From: Cryptomeria japonica
Lineage: Eukaryota > Streptophyta > Pinopsida > Cupressales > Cupressaceae
NCBI RefSeq assembly: GCF_030272615.1
Contig: NW_026728923.1
Location: 185,001 to 205,000 of the forward strand
DNA length: 20,000 nt
Direction: 5' to 3'
Shown here: one piece after another, positions 10,108 to 18,295 of the stretch
How the letters are laid out: each line of letters starts with the position of its first letter
How positions within the stretch are numbered: the first letter of the stretch is position 1
Translations under genes and position numbers: made by a program
The notes under the pieces: generated by a model
What the model saw: the letters and a program-made list of their open reading frames with translations, nothing else
Told to the model about the DNA's origin: nothing
Database searches by the model: none

Positions 10108-10139
10108 CCTCCCCTATATAAGCTATTTGTCTGATTCTC
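10108..10139 (-). promoter_or_regulatory. Putative Pol I spacer promoter 9
   Basis: Core intact, +1 inferred at 10115. The stem reaches 8 bp here (10080-10087 with 10109-10116). The GTCGAC site is GTCAAC in this unit. Confidence 0.56.
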
Positions 10140-10264
10140 ATACATGTGTAGTCTACAGGAGCAATTAGGACATCGACCCCAACTTTTGACTTCTTAACGA
10201 AAACAAGGTCTTTGAGGTTGACGTAATGCGCACAACCAGGGGAGTCGACCCATCAAACCCAACA

Positions 10265-10296
10265 CCTCCCCTATATAAGCTATTTGTCCGATTCTC
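10265..10296 (-). promoter_or_regulatory. Putative Pol I spacer promoter 10
   Basis: Core intact, +1 inferred at 10272. The stem pairs 10238-10244 with 10266-10272. Confidence 0.56.
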
Positions 10297-10421
10297 ATAC
10301 ATGTGTAGCCTACAGGAGCCATTAGGACATTGACCCCAACTTTTGACTTCTTAACGAAAACAAGGTCTTTGAGGTTGGCGTAATGCGCACAACCAAGGGA
10401 GTTGACCCATCAAACCCAACA

Positions 10422-10453
10422 CCTCCCCTATATAAGCTATTTGTCTGATTCTC
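10422..10453 (-). promoter_or_regulatory. Putative Pol I spacer promoter 11
   Basis: Core intact, +1 inferred at 10429. The distal arm has decayed to AAGGGAG (10395-10401), leaving one mismatch, and GTCGAC has become GTTGAC. Confidence 0.54.
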
Positions 10454-10641
10454 ATACATGTGTAGCCTGCAACAACGATTAGGACATCCACCCCAACTTC
10501 TGAATTCGTCTGCGTTGACCGCACCAAAGGTGCACGCCTTGGTGCTCACCAAAATCCGACTTCCGACTTCTTCTGCTATGCGGGGTCTTTGAGGTTGGCG
10601 CAGTGCGCACAACCAGGGGAGTCAACCCACCGAATGCAACA

Positions 10642-10673
10642 CCTCCCCTATATAAGCTATTTGTCTGATTCTC
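10642..10673 (-). promoter_or_regulatory. Putative Pol I spacer promoter 12
   Basis: Core intact, +1 inferred at 10649, after the 220-bp unit. The stem pairs 10615-10621 with 10643-10649. GTCGAC is GTCAAC here. Confidence 0.55.
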
Positions 10674-10798
10674 ATACATGCGTAGACTGCAGCAATGATT
10701 AGGACATCCACCCCAACTTTTGACTTCTTAAACAAGACAGGGTCTTTGAAGTTGGTGCAGTGCACACAACCAGGGGAGTCGACCCATCAAACGCAACA

Positions 10799-10831
10799 CC
10801 TCCCCTATATAAAGCTATTTGTCCGATTCTC
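10799..10831 (-). promoter_or_regulatory. Putative Pol I spacer promoter 13 (rightmost, one-base insertion)
   Basis: The + strand reads CCCCTATATAAAGC, with one extra A compared with the other twelve. The minus strand is therefore CTTTATATAGGGGAGG, with +1 inferred at 10806. The stem pairs 10772-10778 with 10800-10806. No further copy of the block occurs to the right. Confidence 0.5.
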
Positions 10832-10886
10832 ATACGTGTAGTCTGCAGCAGCGATTAGGACATCGACCCCAACTTCCGAATTCGTT

Positions 10887-11056
10887 TGCATTGACCGCAC
10901 CAAAGGTGCACGCCTTGGTGTGCACCTTGGAGTGCACTTTGGTGCTCACCTCGGTGCACACTTTGGTGTGCACCTCGGTGTGCACCAAAGGTGCGCACCT
11001 TGGAGCGCACCAAAGGTGTACACTTTGGAGCGCACCACATAGGGTCTTTGAGAGGT
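10887..11056. repeat. Short GGTGCACC-type repeats
   Basis: A run of 10-20 bp variants of TTGGTGTGCACC, CTTGGAGTGCAC and AAAGGTGCGCACC, many self-complementary. It starts at the same place in the promoter unit (ACCGCACCAAAGGTGCACGC) as the 63-bp insert near 10520. It ends with a further piece of promoter-unit sequence (AGGGTCTTTGAGAGGTTGGC) near 11040, then passes into the G-rich minisatellite. Confidence 0.8.
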
Positions 11057-12790
11057 TGGCGCAGTGCGCACACCAAGGTGGGTGTTGAGGTGCGTGCCGA
11101 GGTGGGTGGGTGCTAGGGTGCGCTCCATGGTGGGTGCCAGGGTGGGTGCGTGCTAGGGTGGATTCCAAAGAGGGTCATAGGGTGGGTGCCAAGGTGGGTT
11201 GGTGATATAGTGGGTTCAAAGGTGGGTACTAGGGTGGGTTCCAAGGTGGGTCACAAGTTGGGTGCCAGGATGCGTGGGTGTTAGGTTGGGTGCCAAGGTG
11301 GGCTCCTGCGTGGGTGGGTGCTAGGGTGGGTTTCAAGGTGGACGCGAGGGCGGGTGCCAAGGTGGGTAACAAGTTGGGTGTTAGGATGGGTGAGTGCTAG
11401 AGTGGGTGCCAAGGTGGGTGGGTGCTAAGGTGGATGCCAAGGTGGTTCACAGGGTGGGTGGGTTCTAGGGTGAGTTCCAAGGTGGGTCACAGGTTTAGTG
11501 CTAGGGTGCGTGTCAAGGCGGGTGTCGAGGTGCCTGGGTGCTAGGGTGTGGATGCCAATGTGGGTCATAGGGTGGGTACTAGGGTGGGCTGCAATGTGGG
11601 TGCCAAGGTGGGTAACATGCTCGGTTGGTTCTAAATTGGGTGTCAGGGTGGGTGTGCACCCACCTTGCCCGAGGTGGGTGCCAAGGTGCCAGTGTGGGTG
11701 GGTGCTAAGGTGGATGCCAAGGTGGGTGAGAAGGTGGGTGATAGGTTGAGTGGTAGGATGGGTGGGTGCCAAGATGGGTCACAGGGTGGGTGCAAGGGTG
11801 GGTAGGTGCTAGGGTTGGTGTCAGGGTGGGTGGGTGCTAGGTTGGGTTCCAAGGTGGGTGCGAGGGTGAGTGTCAAGGTGGGTCACAGGTTAGGTGCTAG
11901 GATGGGTGAGTGCTAGGGTGCAAAGGTGCCAGGGTGGGTGCTAGGATGGGTCGATGCTAGGGTGAGTGGCAAGGTGGGTCCACAAGTGTCAAGGTGGGTG
12001 CCGAGGTGGGTGCCAACTTGGGTTCCAAGGTGGGTGCCAAGTGGGCGACTGCTATGGTGGATGCCAAGGTGGGTCACGGGGTGGGTGCCAAGTTGCTAGG
12101 TTGTGTTCCAAGGTGGGTGCCAACGTGGCTGCTAGGGTGCGTGGGTTAAAGGGTGTGTCACAACGTGGGTGCCAGGATGGGTGCGCACCCACACTGGCCA
12201 AGACGGGTGCAAGGTTGGGTTCCAAGCCCGGTCACAGGCTGGGTGCTAGGATGGGTGGGTGCCAAGGTGGGCACCAGGGTGGGTGCACCCACCCTGGCCA
12301 AGGTGGGTCACGGGGTGGGTCCTAGGGTGGGTAACAGGGTGGGTACTAAGGTGCGTGCCAAGGTGGGTCATGGGGTGGGTGCCAAGGTGGGCACCAGGGT
12401 GGGTGTGCACCAACCCTAGCCAGGGTAGGTCACGGGGTGGTTGTCGGGGTGGGCGTCAAGGAGCCAAGGTGGGTGGCAAGTAGCCAAGTTGCGTGCCAAG
12501 GTGGGTGTCGGGGTGGGTGCCAAGGATCCAAGGTGGGTGCCAAGGAACCAAGGTGGGTGTCTGGGTGGGTGCCGAGGTGGGAGCCAGGGTGGGTCCCAAG
12601 GTGAGTGCAAAGGTGGGTGCCAGGGTCAAGGTGAGTGCCAATGTGGGTTCCAAGGTGCCAGGGTCAGGGTGAGTGCCAATGTGGGTTCAAAGGTGCTAAG
12701 TTGGGTGCGAGGTTGGGTGCGAGGGTGGGTGGGTGCCAAGGTGTGCTAGGTGGAAGCCCGGGTGGGTCGGCATCCCATGGGTGTCGAGTT
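11057..12790. repeat. G-rich GGTGGGTGCC minisatellite
   Basis: Irregular short repeats built from GGTGGGTGCCAA, GGTGGGTGCTAG and GGTGGGTCACAG, with no fixed period. The + strand is strongly G-rich and the minus strand C-rich. Runs such as 12312-12331 (GGGG, T, GGG, TCCTA, GGG, T, GGG) meet the usual four-run G-quadruplex pattern. Short open frames rich in W, V, G and C (plus) or H, P and T (minus) are translation of the repeat. The part right of 12285 belongs to the 6034-bp 5S unit and recurs at 18319-18824. Confidence 0.9.
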
Positions 12791-13165
12791 GGGTGCCTGA
12801 TGGGTGCTTCTTGTCAAGTTTTAGTCGTCGGGACTCATTTCGAGCCTTAGAGGTCGTTTCTTGTCCGGTTGCCCTGTCTTCGACCTGGGAACCCAATTTT
12901 GGTCCTCGGGTCCCATTTTTTTTTGTCTCGCATCCCACTTTTGGCCTGTGGCCTTTTCGGGGTCGATTCTCGTTTTGGGCATCAGAGCATGTTTCTTCTC
13001 CTAAAACCCAATATTTGTTTATTAAGTCTCGGAACACATTTTTGTTCTCGTGGACCCATCATGGGTCTTGGAACGCATTTGTGGTCCTTGGGTCCCATTT
13101 TGCATCCCGAAACTTGTGTTTTGGTGCTTGATCCCTATTTTGGGTGCCCACCTTGCACCAAGTGC
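12791..13165. repeat. Degenerate repeat of about 20 bp upstream of 5S
   Basis: Lines of the form GGGAACCCAATTTTGGTCCT, CGGGTCCCATTTTTTTTTGT, CGCATCCCACTTTTGGCC, GGAACACATTTTTGTTCT and TGGGTCCCATTTTGCATCC follow one another at about 20-22 bp. The pattern is GG-N-CCCATTTT-G-TC. It looks unique at first sight. Open frames on both strands are short and unlike known proteins. A T9 run lies at 12916-12924. The copy at 18825-19199 is identical as far as I can see. Confidence 0.65.
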
Positions 13166-13539
13166 GCACCCGGGGCAAACCGAGCGCCTTGGTGCACCGG
13201 GGCAAGATCGAGCGTGCACCCGAGGCGCCCCGAACATGCACCAAGGTGCACTCGGCCCACATGTGAGCGCAGGTCGTTGCGCCCGAGGTGGTGTGTGGGC
13301 ACCGCGTTGCAGACGGGACACTGCACGCACACGACGCCCCGTCCAGGTGCACGCACGTAGGCCGGGCCGGGTGCACACCCGACGCCCTAGCAAGGTGCGC
13401 GCACCCGGGCAGGGCTCACACTTGGCGAACGGGGCGCACTTCGCGAGGGAGGGTGTGCACCTCGACGGGGGTGGGTGGCCGGGGTGGATTCGCACGTGGG
13501 TCGCGGTTTGCTAAGTACACACTGCGACAAGCTCATAAC
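13166..13539 (+). promoter_or_regulatory. GC-rich 5S upstream flank
   Basis: CpG-rich sequence with repeated GGTGCAC, CGCACCC and GGGCAAACCGAGC pieces that also occur in the array after 14031. Immediately upstream of the gene, the -28 region reads CTAAGTACA. This is not the TATATA known from angiosperm 5S genes. Position -1 is C (13539), the base common in plants. No other regulatory element is evident. Confidence 0.55.
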
Positions 13540-13659
13540 GGGTGCGATCATACCAGCGTTAGTGCACCGGATCCCATCAGAACTCCGCAGTTAAGCGCGC
13601 TTGGGCCGGAGTAGTACTGGGATGGGTGACCTCCCGGGAAGTCCCGGTGTTGCACCCTT
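13540..13659 (+). rRNA. 5S ribosomal RNA gene, copy 1
   Basis: This is a full-length plant-type 5S rRNA gene of about 119-120 nt. It starts GGGTGCGATCATACC and ends at GTGTTGCACCC plus one or two T, so the termini can form the 5S helix I stem (GGGTGC with GCACCC). The internal Pol III promoter is visible: box A AGTTAAGCGCGC at +50 to +61 (13589-13600) and box C GGATGGGTGACC at about +81 to +92. The product is a structural RNA of the large ribosomal subunit. GGGCCGGAGTAGTACTGGG with GTCCCGGTG is the GC-rich form I associate with non-flowering land plants. It lies on the strand opposite to the putative Pol I promoters. The 3' end is set by homology; terminator differences are described separately. 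Confidence 0.97.
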
Positions 13660-13670
13660 TCTTAGTTTTT
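13658..13670 (+). terminator. Pol III terminator of 5S copy 1, first T run interrupted
   Basis: After GCACCC the sequence is TTTCTTAG then TTTTT (13666-13670). Pol III normally needs at least four T. The first run is only TTT here, so termination would be expected at the T5 about 8 nt later, giving a slightly longer precursor. The second copy has T6 at the first position. Confidence 0.75.
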
Positions 13671-14030
13671 CGCCGGGCGTCGCAATGCTATTTGAATAAA
13701 CCTTTTGCCCGTTTGCGTTCTCGTCGGGGCCGGGCCGGGCCGGGGTGCGCTGCCCGCACTACCGCGCGCGCGGGGGCGACACCGAGCGCGCACCCGAGGC
13801 GCCCCGAGCACACAGGCCACGGTGCAACCCGGGCGTTGTGCGCGCACCCCGGTGCGCCCGAGGTGCTGCGCGCGCACCCAGGTGAAATCGGTGTGCACCT
13901 CGGCCAGTGCGCGCTCGGTCGAGTCGCGCACGTTGGCCAAGGTGCACGGTGATGTTTCTTACTCTAAGGTTCCGCACCAGACGCCCGGGACAGGTGAGCG
14001 AAGCTGGGCGGGGCCGGGTGCGCGGCCGGG
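13671..14030. other. GC-rich 5S downstream flank
   Basis: CpG-dense spacer with GGGCCGGGCCGGGCCGGGG at 13727-13745 and an alternating CGCGCGCG stretch near 13763-13771. Short GAATAAACC lies at about 13694. No gene is seen; open frames on both strands are unsupported. Pieces resemble GGTGCGCACC-type spacer. The same segment starts again at 19705. Confidence 0.6.
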
Positions 14031-14108
14031 GCAGGTGCACGCAGCTGGAGAGAGCTTTGGAGCACACCAGAGGTGCGCACCTTGGAGCACACTTCGGAGC
14101 GCACCAAT

Positions 14109-14225
14109 GATGCGCTCCATTCAAAAGTTTCCTGAAAAGGCAAAAAAAGTTGAGATTATAGAATTTCCCACTTGAGAGATTGTAAAAAAAAAAAATTTAA
14201 AATGAAGGAAACGCGGGTGCCAAGG
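14109..14225. repeat. AT-rich module 1 (divergent)
   Basis: GATGCGCTCCATTCAAAAGT followed by TTTCCTGAAAAGGC and A-rich sequence (A12 near 14186-14197), ending ACGCGGGTGCCAAGG. It is recognisably related to the later modules but lacks the TTCCGTTTT/AAAACGGAA inverted repeat. Confidence 0.7.
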
Positions 14226-14847
14226 TGTGCGCGCCCGGGTGCGCAGCCCAGCCAAGGTGTGCGCACCAAGGCGCCCACCCTGGCGAAGGTGCACGCAAGG
14301 TGCGCACCCGAGGCAAACCGGACAATTAACCCAACTTTCGACTTCGCGCGCACCTGCGCACCTTGGAGCGCACTTCGGAGCGCTCCTTGGTGCGCACCAA
14401 TCTTGGGCACCTCGGAGTGCACCATGGCGCCCACCAAGGTGCGCACCCGGGGCAAACCGAGCTCCGACTTCGTGCGCACCTTGGAGCGCACGAAAGGTGC
14501 GCACCATGGCGCCCACCAAGGTGCGCAGCCCAGCCAAGGCGTGCGCATCAAGGTGCGCACCCTGGCGAAGGTGCGCACCCGGGGCAAACCGAGCTCCGAC
14601 TTCGTGCGCACCTTGGAGCGCACAAAGGGTGCGCAACCCAGCCAAGGTGTGCGCACCCCGGGCAAACCGAGCTCCGAATCGTGCGCACCTTGGAGCACAC
14701 TTCGGAGCCCTCCTTGGTGCGCACCGATGTTGCGCACCTCGGAGCGCACCCGGGGAAAACAATGCAATTAACCCGACTTTCGACTTCGTGGGCACCTCGG
14801 AGCGCTCTCGGGTTCGCACCTCGGAGCACACCGAGGTGCGCACCTTT

Positions 14848-14900
14848 GATGCGCTGCCTTCACCAATTTCCAGAAAAGGCAAGAAAACATTGAGAAGGTG
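14848..14900. repeat. AT-rich module 2 (truncated)
   Basis: GATGCGCTGCCTTCACCAAT then TTCCAGAAAAGGCAAGAAAA. It stops after about 50 bp and returns to GGTGTGCGCACC sequence, so the second half of the module is missing. Confidence 0.7.
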
Positions 14901-16331
14901 TGCGCACCGAGGTGCCCACCCTGGCGAAGGTGCACGCGAGGTGCGCACCCGGGGCAAACCGGGCTCCGACTTCGTGCACGCCATGCTGCGCACCTTGGAG
15001 GGCCATGGTGCGCACCTTGGAGCACACTTCGGAGCGCTCAATGGTGCCCAACCCAGCCAAGGTGCCCACCGCGGCGAAGGTGCACGCGAGGTGCGCACCC
15101 GGGGCAAACCGGGCTCCGACTTCGTGCACGCCGCACCTTGGAGCACACTTCGGAGCGCTCCTTGGTGCGCACCAGGGCGCGCAACCCAGCCGAGGTGCCC
15201 ACCCCGGCGAAGGTGCACGCGGGGTGCGCACCCGAGGCAAACCGGGCTCCGACTTCGTGCACGCCATGGTGCCCACCGCGGCGAAGGTGCACGCGAGGTG
15301 CGCACCCGGGGCAAACCGGGCTCCGACTTCGTGCACGCCGCACCTTGGAGCACACTTCGGAGCGCTCCTTGGTGCGCACCAGGGCGCGCAACCCAGCCGA
15401 GGTGCCCACCCCGGCGAAGGTGCACGCGAGGTGCGCACCCGGGGCAAACCGGGCTCCGACTTCGTGCACGCCATGGTGCCCACCGCGGCGAAGGTGCACG
15501 CGAGGTGCGCACCCGGGGCAAACCGGGCTCCGACTTCGTGCACGCCGCACCTTGGAGCACACTTCGGAGCGCTCCTTGGTGCGCACCATGGTGCCCACCA
15601 GGGCGCGCAACCCCGCCGAAGGTGCACGCGAGGTGCGCACCCGGGGCAAACCGGGCTCCGACTTCGTGCACGCCGCACCTTGGAGCACACTTCGGAGCGC
15701 TCCTTGGTGCGCACCAGGGCGCGCAACCCCGCCGAAGGTGCACGCGAGGTGCGCACCCGGGGCAAACCGGGCTCCGACTTCGTGCACGCCATGGTGCGCA
15801 CCAGGGTGCCCACCGCGGCGAAGGTGCGCACCCGGGGCAAACCGGGCTCCGACTTCGTGCACGCCGCACCTTGGAGCACACTTCGGAGCGCTCCTTGGTG
15901 CGCACCAGGGCGCGCAACCCAGCCGAGGTGCCCACCCCGGCGAAGGTGCACGCGAGGTGCGCACCCGGGGCAAACCGGGCTCCGACTTCGTGCACGCCAT
16001 GGTGCCCACCGCGGCGAAGGTGCGCACCCGGGGCAAACCGGGCTAGGACTTCGTGCACGCCGCACCTTGGAGCACACTTCGGAGCGCTCCTTGGTGCGCA
16101 CCATGGTGCCCACCAGGCCGCGCAACCCAGCCAAGGTGTGCGCACCAAGGTGCACGCGAGGTGCGCACCCGGGGCAAACCGGGGTCCGGCTTCGTGCACG
16201 CCGCACCTTGGAGCACACATCGGGGCGCTCCCGGGTTCGCACCGGCGTTGCGCACCGTGGTGGGCACCTCGGAGCGCACCGTGGTGGGCACCTCGGAGCA
16301 CACCAAGGTGGGCAGCGAGGTGCGCACCTTT

Positions 16332-16445
16332 GATGCGATGCCTTCACTAATTTCCATAAAAGGCAAAAGAAAACGAGATTTTAAAATTTCCGTTTTGAAA
16401 GATAGTGAGAAAAAGGGAATGCTGGTGCCATCTTGAGCCCGCCCT
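16332..16445. repeat. AT-rich module 3
   Basis: GATGCGATGCCTTCACTAAT, a short A run, ATTTTAAAATTTCCGTTTTG, then GATAGTGAGAAAAAGGGAAT. The right arm of the usual inverted repeat is altered (AAAAGGGAA instead of AAAACGGAA). Confidence 0.75.
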
Positions 16446-16825
16446 GGTGCGCAGCCCAGCCAAGGTGTGCGCACCAAGGTGCCCACCCTGGCGAAGGTGC
16501 GCGCCCGGGCAATTAACCCAACTTCCAACTTCGCGCGCGCCAGGGTGGGAGCGCACCCAACAACCGGGCCTGGGAAGAGCCAATGCGAGAAACCCCACCA
16601 AACGCTCTGACAAAAAAAGAGGGGGCGCTCCAGTAACCCCGCTTCGGAGCGCACCCTGGGCAAACCCAGCCAGGGTGCCCACCCCGGCCAAGGTGCAGGC
16701 GAGGTGCGCACCCGGGGCAAACCGGGCTCCGACAACGTGCACGCCGCACCTTGGAGCACACTTCGTAGCGCTCCCGGGTGCGCACCTCAGAGCACACCAA
16801 GGTGGGCAGCGAGGTGCGCACCTTT

Positions 16826-16935
16826 GATGCGCTGCCTTCACTAATTTCCAGAAAAGGCAAAAAAAAGAGGAGATTTTAAAATTTCCGTTTTGAAAGATAG
16901 TGAAAAAAACGGAACGCGGGTGCCATCTTGAGCCC
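16826..16935. repeat. AT-rich module 4
   Basis: Complete module with the inverted repeat TTCCGTTTT (16883-16891) and AAAACGGAA (16906-16914), loop 14 nt, followed by CGCGGGTGCCATCTTGAGCC. It is 494 bp from module 3 and 470 bp from module 5. Both intervals contain GGGAAGAGCCAATGCGAGAA, a sequence not seen elsewhere in the window. Confidence 0.78.
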
Positions 16936-17295
16936 GCCCGGGTGCACAGCCCAGGTAAGGTGCCCACCCTGGCAAAGGTGCGCACCCGGGCAATTAACCC
17001 TACTTCCGACTTCGTGCGCGCCAGGGTGGCAACCGGGCCTGGGAAGAGCCAATGCGAGAAACCCCACCAAACGCTCCGACAAAAAAAGAGGCGGGGCTCC
17101 AATAACCCCGCTTCGGAGCGCAGCCGGGGCAAACCCAGCCAAGGTGCCCACCCCGACGAAGGTGCACGCGAGGTGCGCACCCGGGGCAAACCGGGCTCCG
17201 ACAACGTGCACGCAGCACCTTGGAGCACACTTCGAAGCACTCCCGGGTGCCCACCGGCGTTGCGCACCGTGGTGGGCAGCGAGGTGCGCACCTTT

Positions 17296-17412
17296 GATGC
17301 GCTGCCTTCACTAATTTCCAGAAAAGGCAAAAAAAAATGAGATTTTAAAATTTCCGTTTTGAAAGATAGTGAAAAAAACGGAACGCGGGTGCCATCTTGA
17401 GCCCGCCCTGGT
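17296..17412. repeat. AT-rich module 5
   Basis: Complete module. Inverted repeat at 17352-17360 and 17375-17383, loop 14 nt, then CGCGGGTGCCATCTTGAGCC. Confidence 0.78.
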
Positions 17413-17650
17413 GCGCAGCCCAGGCAAGGCATGCGCACCAAGGTGCCCACCCGCGGTGCACGCCCGGGGCAAACCGGGCTCCGACTTCGTGCAGGCCGCA
17501 CCTTGGAGCACACTTCGGAGCGCTCCTTGGTGCGCACCATGGTGCCCACCAGGGCGCACCCGGGGCAAACCGGGCTCCGACTTCGTGCACGCCGCACCTT
17601 GGAGCACACATCGGAGCGCTCCCAGGTTCGCACCAGCGTTGCGCACCTTT

Positions 17651-17765
17651 GATGCGCTGCCTTCACTAATTTCCAGAAAAGGCAAAAAAAAACGATATTT
17701 TAAAATTTCCGTTCTGAAAGATAGTGAAAAAAACGGAACGCGGGTGCCATCTTGAGCCCTTCCTG
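17651..17765. repeat. AT-rich module 6
   Basis: Complete module with TTCCGTTCT in place of TTCCGTTTT, so one pair of the inverted repeat is lost. It ends GCCATCTTGAGCCCTTCC. Confidence 0.76.
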
Positions 17766-18164
17766 GTGCGCAGCCCAGGCAAGTTGTGCGCACCAAGGTG
17801 CCCACCCTGGCGGAGGTGCGCGCCCGGGGCAAACCGGGCTCCGACTTCGTGCACTGCATGGTGCCCACCAAGGCGCGCAACCCAGCCAAGGTGCCCACCG
17901 CAGCGAAGGTGCACGCGAGGTGCGCACCCGAGGTGCACACCCGGGGCAAACCGAGCTCCGACTTCGTGCACGCCGCACCTTGGAGCACACTTCAGAGCGC
18001 TCCTTGGTGCGCACCAGGGCGCGCAACCCAGCCAAGGTGCTCACCCCGGCGAAGGTGCACGCGAGGTGCGCACCCGGGGCAAGCCGGGCTCGGACTTCGT
18101 GCACGCCGCACCTTGGAGCACACATCGGAGCGCTCCCGGGTTCGCACCAGCATTGCGCACCTTT

Positions 18165-18295
18165 GATGCGCTGCCTTCACTAATTTCCAGAAAAGGCAAA
18201 AAAAAAAAAAAAACGAGATTTTAAAATTTCCGTTTTGAAAGATAGTGAAAAAAACGGAACGCGGGTGCCATCTTGAGCCCGCCCTGGTGTGCAGC
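18165..18295. repeat. AT-rich module 7 with A16 run
   Basis: Complete module in which the A run has grown to 16 (18198-18213), against about 7-9 in modules 4-6. It lies just before the junction where the second 6034-bp unit begins. Confidence 0.78.

Larger units (their letters stand above)
9823..10886 (-). repeat. 157-bp promoter-bearing tandem units
   Basis: Putative start sites at 9958, 10115, 10272 and 10429 are 157 bp apart. The next interval is 220 bp (157 plus 63) and the last is 157. Each unit holds GGTCTTTGAGGTTGG or a close variant, AGGGGAGTCGACCCATC or a variant, the CCCCTATATAAG block and a TTAGGACATCGACCCCAACT stretch. The extra 63 bp around 10508-10570 contains GCACCAAAGGTGCACGCC and GGTGCTCACC. 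It is a small version of the expansion that fills 9194-9822. Confidence 0.9.

Noticed and set aside
6673-10831. CTATATAAG as Pol II TATA boxes for + strand genes
   Set aside because: No supported gene follows on the + strand. The reverse strand gives a closer match to the plant Pol I start site, and the setting is rDNA-like spacer. Kept as an alternative, not excluded.
6673-10831. U6-type Pol III promoters (upstream element plus TATA)
   Set aside because: GACCCATCG recalls the plant upstream sequence element but lies only about 16 bp from the TATA-like block and is absent in the proximal units. No U6-like RNA follows.
12733-13514. Possible small genes (132-163 codons) just upstream of 5S and again at 18767-19548
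   Set aside because: Identical copies arise from the 6034-bp duplication. Frames overlap on both strands and no known domain or sensible start context is visible.
14121-16350. Very long open frames on both strands (about 700 codons each) and shorter overlapping ones at 14860-16347 and 14900-16333
   Set aside because: They are translations of GGTGCGCACC-type repeats, with composition limited to A, P, R, C, G, H and T runs, no domain, and openness on both strands and several frames at once.
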